64,000 bases of DNA from Undaria pinnatifida (GCA_012845835.1 JABAKD010000018.1:2302616-2366615), one strand, 5' to 3'. Shown: positions 39,601 to 43,911, numbered from the stretch's first letter. Notes: generated from the letters alone by a model not told the origin. Program-made: numbers and translations.

Positions 39601-41706
39601 ACCGTCTCGTTCGTCTGGACTTACAGTAGCTTGATGTATGCATCCGTGTTGCATGATAGAAGAACACTTAACATACACAGTTTAGGCACAAGCCGCTTTT
39701 TTTTTTTCGGTTTGTTCTTCAATCGAAACAGGTGCTCTGTTACTGTATTTCCCACGGATCGAACTACCAGAGGGTGTCGGAATCGCCCTGCTGTCAGTTT
39801 TTCCAGGGGTTTTCACGGGTCAAGTGGAGTCAGGGTGACCCGTCCCGACCCGCGAGATTTGAAAATCTTCTGACCCGGCCCGACCCGTCCCGTGATATGC
39901 CAATCACCTCCTGACCCAACCCCACTCGACCCACGACATTTTTTATTTAACCGCTTGATATGATCCGCGGGTCGGGACGTGGCCCGTGAAAAGGCCTGAT
40001 TTTTTCTGGCTTTCAGACCACTCAACGTGTGACCGCGAAGATAACGCGATGCTTGAATGTTATTGTTATAAAAGCGTAAAACATACACCACACAGCGGTT
40101 TTTGAACAACATGTGCTGATCAGCTGTGACTACGGCTATAAAGCATTTTTGGTATCCTGTACGAACGTCGTAGCTAGCCTATGTTTTGGGATTTTTTTTT
40201 TTTTTCCTGAATTTCGGCACTCCTTTTCCAACTCTGTATCCTAGTCTAACTCCAATTGTTTTGTCAAAATATACACCACAGAGCTGTTATTGAACAATAT
40301 GTGCTGATTAGCTGTGACTACGGTTATAAAGCATTTTTGGTGTCCTGCACGTACGTCGTAGCTAGCCTACATTTTGGGAATATTTTTTTTTTCCCTGAAT
40401 TTCGGCACTCCTTTTCCAACTCTGCATCCTAGTCTAGCTACAAGTGTTTTGTCAAAATATACACCACAGAGCTGTTATTGAACAATATGTGCTGATTAGC
40501 TGTGACTACGGCTATAAGCATTTTGGTATCCTGCACGTAAGTCGTAGCTAGCCTACATTTTGGGAATATTTTTTTTCCCTGAATTTCGGCACTCCTTTTC
40601 CAACTCTCTATCCTAGTCTAACTCCAAGCGTTTTGTCCCTACTCTCCTAACATTATTCTATCCTATTCTAACTCCAAGTGTTTTGTCCCCGTGTCGGGAG
40701 TGCGGTGCTAAAACGGTTATTATCTCAACCCGAAACCATCGAAATATCAGCCCTCTTTTTTCGTGAATATGAATGCTTTTTAAGCGTAGGCCAAGGGTTT
40801 CGTCACCCGGTTGCCTTTTCAGATTTACTCTTTACTATTAATAAGGCACTTTTTGGGCGAGGTATACAGTGGTTTATCAAGCCACTACCCTTCTGCTTCG
40901 ATATCTGTCGAGGTGCACCACTTTTTTTTCTGAGGTTTCCTCATTTTGGGAGCTTAAGATCTCTCCCGAAAACTGATTTCGAGGAGAATAAAACAGCTAT
41001 ATACCGGGTGAACAATCCCATGACTTAGGTACACAACAAGAATCATGCAAAAAAAAAAAATCGTCTTTTTTCCCACGATTTTGGGTTAAGGAACCCCGAC
41101 ATTCAGAAAACATTTTCGCCAAAAAAAGGTATACCTCTATCGTAGCAATAGTGCCAAGGCAAACGTGTGCACTTCTACTGCTGTAGCTTCCGTCACAAGC
41201 ACCCTCAAGTCGCTCCTATTGGTGGCGGAGGATGAATACAACTTGTGGTGTTGAGACGGGGTCTTGAGCCCGAGACCTTTTATTATTGTACTCCGGAGTA
41301 TTATTGTTATTTTATTATCTTTTTTGTGGTGCCCTGTTCTTTGCTACAAGTATTGCCTTTTTTTTTCTTCTTTTTCCGTTATTTCTATGTACGAAGCACC
41401 TTTTTTTTTTTCGCTCGGCATCTCTCTTGGCTCCACGCTTTTGTTCCATGGTTTCCTTGAGTAATTTTTTTTAATTTTTTTCTTCGTTGTATGATATCGT
41501 TTCTGTTTCAAACGAAAAACATACCTGGTATTTTAATATCTCCTTCCGCCTTCACGCCCCCCCATTACCTCCCCTATTTCGAGCAGGCGGAAAGAGCGCT
41601 GGGCCTGCCGCCCGCGGAAGCCTGCCCCAAGGGCTTCATGGGAAGATACGCCCCGATGCCGCTGCTTCCGGTTATCCCTGCAAATGCTCCGAAACGGCCT
41701 CGATAG
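16679..41706 (+). CDS. GT8 family glycosyltransferase, ten exons, complete
   Basis: Predicted Golgi-type glycosyltransferase of CAZy family GT8 (glycogenin/plant GUX-like fold), which moves a sugar from a nucleotide-sugar donor with a metal held by a DxD motif; donor and acceptor are not predictable here. Join: 16679-16873, 19648-19843, 20886-20988, 22077-22125, 25156-25272, 26498-26653, 28346-28453, 30562-30665, 34335-34443, 41587-41706. The total is 1257 nt, phases agree at all nine junctions with no stop, and the protein has 418 residues. Order: basic cytoplasmic N-terminus (1-23), signal anchor near 24-40, 'VVAFAITLT' opening the catalytic domain, 'CDLVAFLHDDV', 'CCGPAELMKF', DxD 'HLDTDVL' (D216/D218), 'QGGFMVIRPD' (~254), 'GTGWGGSKIG' and 'GLLPYYY', 'RCQYNNMVDTE', 'HFTNCQKPW' (346-354), basic C-terminus. 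The DxD and HFT-type motifs are intact, so the enzyme is probably active. Confidence 0.88.
17140..17225. mobile_element. TTAA mini-element relative
   Basis: 'CAACTGGGAAACCGTTTTTG' to 'GGGGACTCGAAAAGGGTTA' matches the 82-bp element at 3531 in full length with modest drift. TTAA is not preserved on both sides. Confidence 0.6.
17540..18040. repeat. Degenerate satellite of about 85 bases
   Basis: The marker GTCGATCGATAC/GTCGATCAATATC falls at about 17609, 17694, 17777, 17859 and 17946. The companion 'ACAATAGGCTATTG' recurs between markers. Units have diverged considerably. Confidence 0.7.
18560..18965. repeat. CAGCTCAGC / GTGCCGTGCCC compound repeat, two copies
   Basis: Copies at 18560-18730 and 18848-18965 each pass from a CAGCTCAGC-rich half to a GTGCGGTGC/CCGTGCC-rich half. 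'CCAGGT' and short palindromic words border them. The same compound occurs at 5990-6110. Confidence 0.7.
19370..19445 (+). repeat. Member of 'CAGCTGTGAG...GCAAGCTGCG' family
   Basis: 'GTCAGCTGTGAGTTCAACAA' then 'TCGATACTCATCTTTACAAG' and 'CTGCGTGACACACCGGCC', close to the copies at 9530 and 12735. Confidence 0.7.
19648..19843 (+). CDS. GT8 exon 2: start of catalytic domain
   Basis: The acceptor 'caccgcag' at 19645-19647 gives a phase-0 entry and an open frame through 'GERERERARQGG' into 'MVLKNIAEAY', 'KVVAFAITLTKEGNHMDGAV' and 'VLAASI'. The donor is 'gtgggt' with one base carried over. A second acceptor at 19677 is also in phase, so the exact 5' edge is uncertain by 30 bases. The in-frame ATG at 19693 could be an alternative start that skips the membrane anchor. 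Confidence 0.85.
19860..20200. repeat. Pyrimidine-rich and CTG/TTG-rich intron segment
   Basis: CCCCTCC, CTGTCTGT and TGCTGTTGCTG words succeed each other. The Ser/Leu/Cys-rich frames that cross it are not genes. Confidence 0.8.
20323..20395 (+). pseudogene. Upstream duplicate of GT8 exon 3
   Basis: After a poly-C/'ctcctgtag' acceptor identical in style to that of exon 3, it reads 'DQSCARAEFPYDLVAFVHDD', as well kept as the functional copy and with the more family-typical YDLVAFVH. It then loses the last third. A donor-like 'gtgaga' follows HDD, but its phase would not fit exon 4, so this copy is either a relic or feeds a different transcript. Confidence 0.8.
20455..20660 (-). mobile_element. 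MITE family 1 copy, degraded
   Basis: Retains 'CGACTCTTGGGTTAGCGAGC', 'GCCCCGTCATAAAAAGG' and the right end 'GGTACCTCTATCGTACACGC'; the left end has drifted. Confidence 0.55.
20739..20885. repeat. Dispersed CTCCGTCTCGAAAGGGATG repeat and poly-C tracts before GT8 exon 3
   Basis: The block matches 3195-3290 and is followed by C runs at 20822-20840 and 20866-20876 that form the polypyrimidine part of the exon 3 acceptor. Confidence 0.65.
20886..20988 (+). CDS. GT8 exon 3
   Basis: Enters with two bases completing Asp, encodes 'QACARSEFLCDLVAFLHDDV' and 'GLPSENVLRHLGF', and leaves with two bases of Arg before 'gtaacg'. The phase matches both neighbours. The upstream duplicate at 20323 shares the first two thirds. 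Confidence 0.85.
21085..21500. mobile_element. MITE family 2, degraded long copy
   Basis: 'GAGAGTCATCCCACGGCGGT' begins it, and 'TTGGTCGGCGGTGCGCGAAA' plus 'GAACGCCTTCTAAGTCATG' and 'TTTAGGAGCTCAGAAAATTC' are family blocks. The interior 21200-21345 is not family sequence. Confidence 0.6.
21885..22050. repeat. GGGTCGGGTC / GACCCGACCC degenerate minisatellite
   Basis: GGGTCGGGTCGGGTC on the left changes to CTGACCCGACCCGACCCGC on the right, with 'AGATTTTGAAAGCCTCCTGA' spacers, so the block is partly palindromic. Similar blocks lie at 23215-23400, 38960-39175 and 39820-40000. Confidence 0.75.
22077..22125 (+). CDS. GT8 exon 4 (49-base micro-exon)
   Basis: Acceptor 'gtggtcag', donor 'gtgagc'. 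One base completes Arg, then 'VFRPGLPLAMAEIEDE'. In GT8 relatives this position holds the '(R)VLEKPLPVALSEIE'-type link before the CCG motif, which supports it despite its small size. Confidence 0.75.
22195..22400. repeat. Tandem duplicate with 'CACGACTGGAACTCTCT'
   Basis: 'GTGAAGTCGCTGGGCACGAC' and 'GCGAGATGGCTTGGCACGAC', each followed by TGGAACTCTCT, are two units about 135 bases apart. No recognised function. Confidence 0.6.
22790..23195 (-). repeat. Composite satellite of about 158 bases (MITE arm plus TTAA mini-element)
   Basis: Three units begin 'AACCCCTTCAGAGCCCC', contain 'TACTAACTTCAAGTAAATTT' and 'GTTGTGGAGGTTTTGAGGAG', and end with 'CGCCAAAAAGGGGTACACCT' and 'CTATCGTA'. The first half is the 82-bp mini-element and the second is the terminal arm of MITE family 1. 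The same composite forms arrays at 31055-31620 and 38530-38940. Confidence 0.8.
23215..23400. repeat. GGGTCGGG / GACCCGACCC minisatellite
   Basis: 'CGGGTCGAGTCGGTTCGGGT' is followed by 'CGGTCGGGCCGGGTCGGGAC' and 'CCAGACCCGACCCGACCCGC'; same family as 21885. Confidence 0.75.
23960..24480. repeat. GATCTATAT low-complexity array with a 212-base direct duplication
   Basis: GATCTATATGATCTATA words fill the segment. Beyond the short-period repeat, 24051-24262 and 24263-24474 are near-identical copies, including the landmarks 'TCTAATCGATTTATATTATC', 'GGATCTGCAAGATGTATATG' and 'CGCGATCTTTCCGAGATGT'. Confidence 0.9.
24640..24695 (+). pseudogene. Possible remote copy of GT8 exon 5
   Basis: 'CCAAGGAAGGGGCGCATGGC' plus 'AAAACGGCGGCCTAAGCTGC' resembles the exon 5 start (CCCGAGGGCGTGTGGAAAAGGGCGG) with drift. 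Weaker than the copy at 24888. Confidence 0.4.
24888..24930 (+). pseudogene. Decayed copy of GT8 exon 5 (5' end)
   Basis: 'CTGCGGCCGACCCGAGGACG' and 'CATGGAAAATGGCGGG' match exon 5 'TTGCAGTGGACCCGAGGGCG' and 'TGTGGAAAAGGGCGGC', about 265 bases upstream of it. Confidence 0.65.
25156..25272 (+). CDS. GT8 exon 5 (CCG and DxD motifs)
   Basis: 39 codons, phase 0, acceptor 'cccttgcag', donor 'gtgagc'. 'EKGGCCGPAELMKFFAYTLT' and 'DYHRVVHLDTDVL' are the most conserved GT8 block. The two Asp of LDTD are the metal and nucleotide-sugar ligands. Confidence 0.92.
25320..25880. repeat. GATCTG-rich array with about 250-base duplication
   Basis: 'TGTAGATCATGTTGCCGGGT', 'GATCGTGATGTGTCCGATGT' and 'TGTGTAAGGATTATGGGCTG' each occur twice, roughly 245-300 bases apart, within GATC-rich low-complexity sequence. 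Confidence 0.75.
26234..26275 (+). pseudogene. Decayed copy of GT8 exon 6 (5' end)
   Basis: 'TTTTGTGCAGGTTTATGGAA' then 'CCGCTGGATCCGGGAGAG' parallels 'CTTGTGCAGGTGCTGCAGCC' and 'TTTGGACCCCATCTTGG', with the frame shifted. 264 bases upstream of the functional exon. Confidence 0.55.
26498..26653 (+). CDS. GT8 exon 6
   Basis: 52 codons, phase 0, acceptor 'cttgtgcag', donor 'gtgtga'. It encodes 'VLQPLDPILDSEASLLYTED', 'NMANKLTPVLPAQGGFMVIR' and 'PDIEVFNDLVQ'. The GGF(M/L)VIRPD block is typical of the family. Confidence 0.92.
26709..26972 (+). mobile_element. MITE family 1 copy
   Basis: Ends 'GCGTGCTACGATAGAGGTGG' and 'GCGCCTCTATCGTAGCACGC' are nearly perfect inverted repeats. Internal 'AACCCAAAATCGTCGGAAAA' and 'CTCCAAATCAGTTTTTTGGG'. 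Confidence 0.85.
27000..27410. repeat. G-rich GGTGGGG low-complexity spacers
   Basis: GGGGTGGGG, GGGTGGATGG and GGGGGCGG words separate the three partial copies of exon 6. Potential G-quadruplex strand; no genes. Confidence 0.75.
27090..27163 (+). pseudogene. Duplicate of GT8 exon 6 (3' half), copy 1
   Basis: Reads 'LPAQGGSLVIRPDFPVFENL' then FQ without a stop, but the donor GTGTGA is replaced by TGACGG. Preceded by a G-rich tract. Confidence 0.85.
27408..27485 (+). pseudogene. Duplicate of GT8 exon 6 (3' half), copy 2
   Basis: Reads 'VLPYPSMEGGFMVIRPDIKV' then LEDLVQ with an intact frame and donor 'gtgacg'. It has no matching 5' half or polypyrimidine acceptor (the region upstream is G-rich), so splicing is unlikely. 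Confidence 0.85.
27755..27828 (+). pseudogene. Duplicate of GT8 exon 6 (3' half), copy 3
   Basis: 'CTTACCCGTCAACGGGAGTT', 'GCCGTTCGCCCTGATGTTGC' and 'GGTCTTCCATGACCTGTTCT' with a TAG and a frame shift. The most decayed of the three. Confidence 0.8.
27918..28130. mobile_element. MITE family 2 copy, partial
   Basis: 'GAAGTCATCCCACACGGTAG', 'CTAGGAAGGCGTTCGTTTTC' and 'GCGCAACCCGACCAACACTT' in family order; the right end is not clear. Confidence 0.6.
28346..28453 (+). CDS. GT8 exon 7
   Basis: 36 codons, phase 0, donor 'gtgcgg'. 'IVKSTPFTRGTGWGGSKIGL' and 'FWGGITVQGLLPYYYE'. The acceptor is the unusual 'ccgaag'; the nearby 'agatag' would enter on a TGA. The exon's last bases are re-duplicated downstream. 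Confidence 0.88.
28454..28560. repeat. Tandem copies of the GT8 exon 7 donor region
   Basis: 'CCGTACTACTACGAGGTGCG' at the exon end recurs as 'CCGTACTACTGCGAAGCGTG' and again as 'CGGTACCGGTGCGGCGAGGT', each followed by TTGTGACGGT. The unit is 45-55 bases long. Confidence 0.8.
28716..28985 (+). mobile_element. MITE family 1 copy, degraded
   Basis: 'GGCACGATAGAGGTGTTAAG', 'AACCAAAAATCGTCGAAAAT' and 'GTGCACTTCTACTGTAGAG' in family positions; interior interrupted by a G run. Confidence 0.6.
29042..29334. mobile_element. MITE family 2 copy
   Basis: 'GAGCCAGCCCACGGCAGGAG' to 'TTACCGTGGGATGACTC'. Internal 'CGACCGGTAGTTCCTCACGC' and 'GCTCGATCGGACAGCAGGTA' match the copy at 8539 closely. Confidence 0.8.
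29569..29840. mobile_element. MITE family 2 copy (opposite orientation)
   Basis: Begins 'GAGTCATCCCACGGTAGGGG' and ends 'CTGCCGTGGGATAAC'. Internal 'GGTCGGGTTGCACGAACGAA' and 'GGGTGAGATATTGAGTTTAT' show the reverse layout to its neighbour at 29042. Confidence 0.8.
30562..30665 (+). CDS. GT8 exon 8
   Basis: The acceptor 'gtgacag' at 30561 gives phase 0: 'HRAPAGVEYRTVNRCQYNNM', 'VDTETCQEVDVED', then Val and two bases of Arg before donor 'gtgggt' at 30666. The later acceptor 'ctccag' at 30574 would lead to a stop and is rejected. The NRCxYNxMVD block is conserved in the family. Confidence 0.88.
30862..30950 (-). mobile_element. (AAC)n-tailed retroposon, short copy
   Basis: TTGTTGTTGC tail followed by 'CATTAGCAAGTCCGTGGTCA' and 'CAGGACAGGCCGCAGTCACT'. 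Same family as 33615 and 57862. Confidence 0.7.
31055..31620 (-). repeat. Composite satellite of about 158 bases, four units
   Basis: 'AGCCCTTTAGAGCCCCCGCA', 'GGGTTTCCAGTTGTGAAGGC' and 'TTCGCCAAAAAGAGGTATAC' repeat four times with 157-159-base spacing. Same composite as 22790 and 38530. Confidence 0.88.
31690..32115. repeat. GATCTAGATCGTGATCTG low-complexity tract
   Basis: Words GTAGATGATCTAGATCGTG and ATGATCTGGATGATCTGG recur with 15-25-base period. Confidence 0.8.
32262..32420 (+). mobile_element. tRNA-derived SINE-like element, partial
   Basis: 'GACAAGCGACGAGCAGTGCA', 'GCTGAACGCTTTGCGCAATA' and 'GGAGCCTGTGATCAACACGG' are body blocks of the family with drift. Confidence 0.55.
32525..33350. 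repeat. Satellite of about 107 bases, seven units
   Basis: Marker GGTACACCTTTTTTTG at 32529, 32635, 32742, 32851, 32956 and, after the nested insertion, 33136, then a degenerate unit. Each unit has 'TGCTCCTCACCTGGGGGGAC', 'GTCCCGATGAAAAGTACATC' and 'GAGCCCATGGCCTCGAAATA'. Confidence 0.92.
32960..33134. mobile_element. pogo/Tigger-like MITE, 175 bp, TA duplication
   Basis: Perfect inverted ends of 24 bases begin CAGTCAACCCCGCTTTAAGG on each strand. TA flanks both sides (32958-32959 and 33135-33136), and the target is the GGTACACC marker of the surrounding satellite. Subterminal copies of 'GTCCTTAAAGCGGGG' occur inside. TA duplication and CAGT start indicate the Tc1/mariner/pogo superfamily. 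Confidence 0.92.
33615..33745 (-). mobile_element. (AAC)n-tailed retroposon, short copy
   Basis: (TTG)n at 33621-33676, then 'CTCACATTAACTCGCATAAT', 'CAAGTCCGTGGTCACAGGAC' and 'CCACTCTGGAGCTGAGGAAT'. In sense orientation it ends ...GTGAGAACAACAAC. Confidence 0.8.
33742..34250 (+). mobile_element. Unclassified dispersed element, copy 3 (intact)
   Basis: Continuous where copy 2 is interrupted: 'GAACTGTCGTATCACGTAGC' runs directly into 'GCTCATGGTAAGTAACCCAC'. Ends 'CATGCATGAATATCGAGCAC' plus poly-C, 85 bases before GT8 exon 9. Confidence 0.8.
34335..34443 (+). CDS. GT8 exon 9 (HFT-QKPW motif)
   Basis: Acceptor 'tggacag'; first base completes Arg, then 'TAHFTNCQKPWNCAYPHPKQ' and 'PLCSRLVERWLEIRTK'; donor 'gtcagc'. 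HFTxCQKPW followed by a Cys-rich turn and the (V)xRW helix is a hallmark of this GT8 group. Confidence 0.92.
34590..35430 (+). repeat. AAGGCGG satellite array with higher-order repeat
   Basis: Units of about 43 bases, 'ATAAGGCGGCTTCCCCCTAT' plus 'AAGGCGGTTATATATGGAAT', number around 18. 'TTGCTCTCGCACACCACCGC' appears at about 34928, 35208 and 35390, marking a higher-order period near 280 for the first two. Confidence 0.92.
35585..35632 (+). pseudogene. Decayed copy of GT8 exon 9 (3' end)
   Basis: 'CAGAGCTGGTTGAGTGCTGG' and 'CTTAAGATCAGAGCTAGCGC' match exon 9 'CCAGGCTGGTTGAGCGCTGG' and 'CTTGAGATCAGAACTAAGG'. About 1.2 kb downstream of the original. Confidence 0.85.
35700..35760. repeat. (GTTT)n microsatellite
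   Basis: About 14 GTTT units in a row. Confidence 0.95.
35858..35990 (+). repeat. Dispersed 'AAGCTCACCACGCTT' repeat
   Basis: 'AAAATAAAGCTTAAGCTCGC', 'CACACTCGTACTTAGTTTGA' and 'TTCGCAATCCAGTGCAAAAA' correspond to the fuller copies at 39330-39480 and 53680-53820. Inverted copies lie at 51850-51990 and 63540-63830. Confidence 0.6.
36120..36394 (+). mobile_element. MITE family 1 copy
   Basis: 'GATGCTTGGTACGATAGAGG' to 'CCCCTCCAACGTAGCACGCG', with 'CTCCTTAACCCCAAATCGTC' and 'TATACCTAGGCCATGGGATT' inside. Confidence 0.8.
36640..36722. mobile_element. TTAA mini-element relative
   Basis: 'TTTTGGAAACCATTTTTGAG' to 'GGGGCTCTTAAGGGGGTTAA' matches the 3531 element. Confidence 0.6.
36830..37130 (+). 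mobile_element. tRNA-derived SINE-like element, degraded
   Basis: 'GGTTCAAATCCTCCTGAGTG' gives a good B box (GGTTCAAATCC). The body blocks 'CGCGGAAAGCGCGAGAGCGT' and 'ACACCTGTGACCACAGCTTG' follow. Confidence 0.6.
37140..37500. repeat. TGGTTGGT/GTGG-rich low-complexity region
   Basis: TGGTCGCTGGTTGG and TTTGTGGTTGG words dominate. Frames are Gly/Val/Trp-rich and not credible. Confidence 0.6.
37860..38240 (+). mobile_element. MITE family 1 copy preceded by a 'CTCACCACGCTT' repeat
   Basis: The MITE runs from 'CCGTGCTACGCCAGAGGTGC' (about 37970) to 'CTACCTCTGTCGTAGCATGC'. The 110 bases before it are the dispersed repeat also seen at 39330 and 53680. Confidence 0.75.
38530..38940 (+). repeat. 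Composite satellite of about 158 bases, three units
   Basis: 'CTCTAAAGGGGTTATGCTAC', 'GATAGAAGTAGCACGGTATA' and 'ACTGGAAACCCTTTTGGGGG' repeat with the composition seen inverted at 22790 and 31055. Confidence 0.85.
38960..39175. repeat. GGGTCGGG minisatellite
   Basis: 'GTCGGGTCGGGTCGGGTCAC' and 'ACCCGACTCGTGAGGTTTGA', with later 'GACCCGCGAGGTCGGGTTC'. Same family as 21885. Confidence 0.75.
39330..39480 (+). repeat. Dispersed 'CTCACCACGCTT' repeat
   Basis: 'GCGGATGGGGAAAAAACAAA', 'CAAGCTCACCACGCTTGCGC' and 'CAACCCAGCGCTAGCTGTCG' match 53680-53820. Confidence 0.7.
40080..40690. repeat. Satellite of about 188 bases, three and a half units
   Basis: 'ACACCACAGAGCTGTTATTG' falls at about 40084, 40273 and 40460. 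'TCGTAGCTAGCCTACATTTT', 'TTTCGGCACTCCTTTTCCAA' and 'CTAACTCCAAGTGTTTTGTC' recur in each. The second and third units are nearly identical. Confidence 0.92.
40905..41150 (+). mobile_element. MITE family 1 copy
   Basis: 'TCGAGGTGCACCACTTTTTT', 'GGAGCTTAAGATCTCTCCCG' (intact empty site for the TTAA element), and 'GGTATACCTCTATCGTAGCA'. Confidence 0.75.
41587..41706 (+). CDS. GT8 exon 10 and stop
   Basis: Tandem acceptor 'gagcag' (either AG keeps phase and differs by one Gln). It encodes 'AERALGLPPAEACPKGFMGR', 'YAPMPLLPVIPANAPKRPR', then TAG. The composition is clearly coding and unlike the surrounding intron. The 7.1-kb preceding intron is the longest in the gene. Confidence 0.8.
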   Translation, partial: AERALGLPPAEACPKGFMGRYAPMPLLPVIPANAPKRPR

Positions 41707-41934
41707 TAAAAGTAGCGTGCTGTAGTTTCTGCCGTGCCTTGCACACGAGATGGCCACGTAAGCTGCTATTAAGGTTTTCAGTGGGAACTTTTATCCCTAT
41801 TGTGATGCCTGTTTATCAGTGCCTGTTGGCGGTATAGTGCCCGGTCTGCTGGGATCTCTTGGCACCGCTGGTGCCCGCTATGCTCGTTCCGGTGTGGGTT
41901 GCAAGTTTTGAGCCAAAAAAAAGGTATAATACCA

Positions 41935-42125
41935 TGCCGGTTGAGCTGTCCTCAAGCGAGGGTCTAGCGGCTAGTCTGACGCTTTAGGAGCACAGTTGTT
42001 TTAGGATTACTGTAGCGAATGAGAGAGTTGGTCGGATTGCGCGAGCGAACGCCTTCGAAGTCATGGTTCGGGTGACTCCCCTGGTGTTATCTCAGAAACT
42101 CCCTCTGCTTCCATGCCGTGGGATA
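41935..42125. mobile_element. MITE family 2 copy, partial
   Basis: 'TGCGCGAGCGAACGCCTTCG', 'AAGTCATGGTTCGGGTGACT' and 'CATGCCGTGGGATAA' are family blocks. Confidence 0.65.
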
Positions 42126-42199
42126 AAAAAATCGGTATCGATGCTATACCCAACAGTGTTGGCTGGCATATGCCGGCGCTGTATGGCGGGAGATAACCA

Positions 42200-42350
42200 A
42201 CCGTGGTTTTGATCCATTAGCTGGTCACCCCCTACATGAAAACAGTATTGGTGGTTTTGATCCATTAGCTGGTCATCCCCCACATGAAAACAGTATTTGT
42301 GGTTTTTATCCATTAGCTGGTCACCCCCTACATAAGAACAGTATTTGATA
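42200..42350. repeat. Tandem repeat of 48 bases, three units
   Basis: 'GTGGTTTTGATCCATTAGCT' and 'GGTCACCCCCTACATGAAAA' plus CAGTATT, three times. Confidence 0.95.
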
Positions 42351-42407
42351 CAACAGTGGGTAAGCCCGGTTTAAGAGCAACTCCGGTGATAAGCCAGAAC
42401 GGGCGCT

Positions 42408-42500
42408 CTTGACCCCTTGAGAACCCTAAAACCACTCCTTATACTAATCCCAAGTAATTTATCCCCCCCAAAAGGTTTTCCAGTTGTAAGGGGGTTAACT
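42408..42500. mobile_element. TTAA mini-element relative
   Basis: 'GACCCCTTGAGAACCCTAAA' to 'TTTTCCAGTTGTAAGGGGGT' and TTAA on the right. Confidence 0.65.
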
Positions 42501-42584
42501 GCGCACTGCTCGTGTATCTGACTAGCTGGCAATATATATAGGGCTTTTAGTGTGGCGGAACGTGCCGATTTGACCGCTCTCGCA

Positions 42585-42925
42585 CGCCTCTACAACTGGA
42601 AACCCGCTTTTGGGGACAACTTACTTTGGGACTGATTCTACATATGCCCCCCCCGAAACCATTGATTTTGTTTAACGAGCGTTTCATGGCTGCTCGACAC
42701 AAGGAAGGATGCTATTGAAAAAGAAGTATCCATACATTTTCTTGTATGCAATGGTCTATCGATCGATGACGTCGGGGTGTCGAGGGACACCGTATTTGAG
42801 GAGATACCACAGGGAGCTGGTTTTGAAACCGGCGATTTCGGCAAAGAAAAAGGTGTTGGGGGGGCTACCGTAGAACGAATCTTGGGATTAGTACAGGAGA
42901 GGAGTTTTGGGGTTCTAAAGGGGAT
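42585..42925. mobile_element. TTAA mini-element interrupted by a 245-base insert
   Basis: The left part 'CTACAACTGGAAACCCGCTT' and the right part 'GGGATTAGTACAGGAGAGGA' plus 'GGGGTTCTAAAGGGGAT' are the halves of one mini-element. The insert is the segment described at 42640-42882. Confidence 0.7.
42640..42882 (+). mobile_element. Repeated segment with a conserved 40-codon frame, copy 1
   Basis: Bounded by TACATATGCCCCCCCC and GGGGGGGCTACCGTA, which are imperfect inverted ends. It includes the open frame 'GLSIDDVGVSRDTVFEEIPQ' then 'GAGFETGDFG'. Copy 2 at 62110-62350 keeps the same frame with several amino-acid changes. Product not recognised. Confidence 0.6.
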
Positions 42926-42959
42926 ACGTTCCGAATGCTCTTATCTTGGCTCCTAAGTC

Positions 42960-43215
42960 GGGTACCCACTGTAGACCCGGGCTGCGATAAGGGTACTACT
43001 GTAGCACAGTTTTGCCTGACCTGTTTCTGACCATCGGCGCGTGGCATGATATCACTGAACTGGCATATGATACCACATACTGGACCTTTGTTGACATATT
43101 CCACTCGAGTGTTTTTACAAATTACCCCGGTACCGGCTCTCATCTCGACAGCGTAGCGTTCGTTCTTTTTCAGCAAATTGTATCCTGCTGGTACCAATAT
43201 GTCGTTTAAGTACCA
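42960..43215. other. Segment without recognised gene
   Basis: A frame on each strand is open over about 200 bases (minus-strand 'GYNLLKKNERYAVEMRAGTG'), but I find no family motif, splice pattern or repeat partner. Confidence 0.3.
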
Positions 43216-43223
43216 TTCGTGTT

Positions 43224-43610
43224 ATGTACGTTATGAGGCTTAGTTTGGGTAAGCTATTGGTTAACCTTTTGCAAGCGGTCAAACGGACTAATACCCCACT
43301 AATTCTTTAACCAATGGCGCCGTCGACAGACCATGGGTTTTATGGATCGTGGGTTCGAGTCCCACATCCACCATAATAAACTTTTTCAGACTTTCCCCAT
43401 GTCGAACTTGAAAAATACTTTCCCCGGCATACCCAGGAGATGAAACGGCTTGGATATTAACGGGTCCGCCCGTGTATCCGGCCGACCTGCTATCCCGCCG
43501 TTTAAGGGGGGGATAGTGTTATAAGGCTTAGTTTGGGAAAAAAAGCCGTTAGTTAACCTTTTTTAAGTGGTCAAACGGACTAATACCCCTCTAATACCTT
43601 AACATATACG
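43224..43610 (+). mobile_element. TRIM-like element with terminal direct repeats and a tRNA 3'-half
   Basis: Direct repeats of about 88 bases at 43224-43312 and 43521-43607 share 'TTATGAGGCTTAGTTTGGG' and 'GGTCAAACGGACTAATACCC'. The right one is preceded by a purine run, 'AAGGGGGGGATAGTG' (polypurine-tract-like). The 210-base interior begins TGGCGCC right after the left repeat, in the position of a primer-binding site, and contains a tRNA-like 3' half at 43343-43373. No coding capacity. Confidence 0.5.
43343..43373 (+). tRNA. tRNA-derived fragment (3' half only)
   Basis: 'GTGGGTTCGAGTCCCAC' forms a perfect T stem and loop with B box GGTTCGAGTCC, followed by ATCCACCA as a 3' acceptor strand. 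I could not find the matching GGTGGAT 5' strand or a D/anticodon arm upstream, so it is not a functional gene. Confidence 0.5.
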
Positions 43611-43911
43611 AAAACAGTTGTTTTGTTACTTCGTCATTTAGACCATGGGGGGGGGGGGGGGCAGTACGCCCTCCCCAGCATGCCCCCCGGGGCGAAAAAA
43701 AAAGGCGGTCTGAGACTAACAATGTGACCGCGCGGGTCTTTGGAGAGGGTACCTCTCAGTAGTAGTAGATTTCACGCTCTGTCATTGGCCGACGAGGGCT
43801 ATGTGGTGGTCCGCAGGTCGGGAACAAAATGACACAACAAAAATCGAAAAAGCGGCGCGGCCGCGTTTTTGGCCCGTTTTGGCCCGTTTTGGGTTCCGGG
43901 TCTTAGGTCAG

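Noticed and set aside
43300-43375. Functional tRNA gene
   Set aside because: Only the T arm and 3' acceptor strand are present. No pairing 5' strand, D arm or anticodon arm is found upstream.
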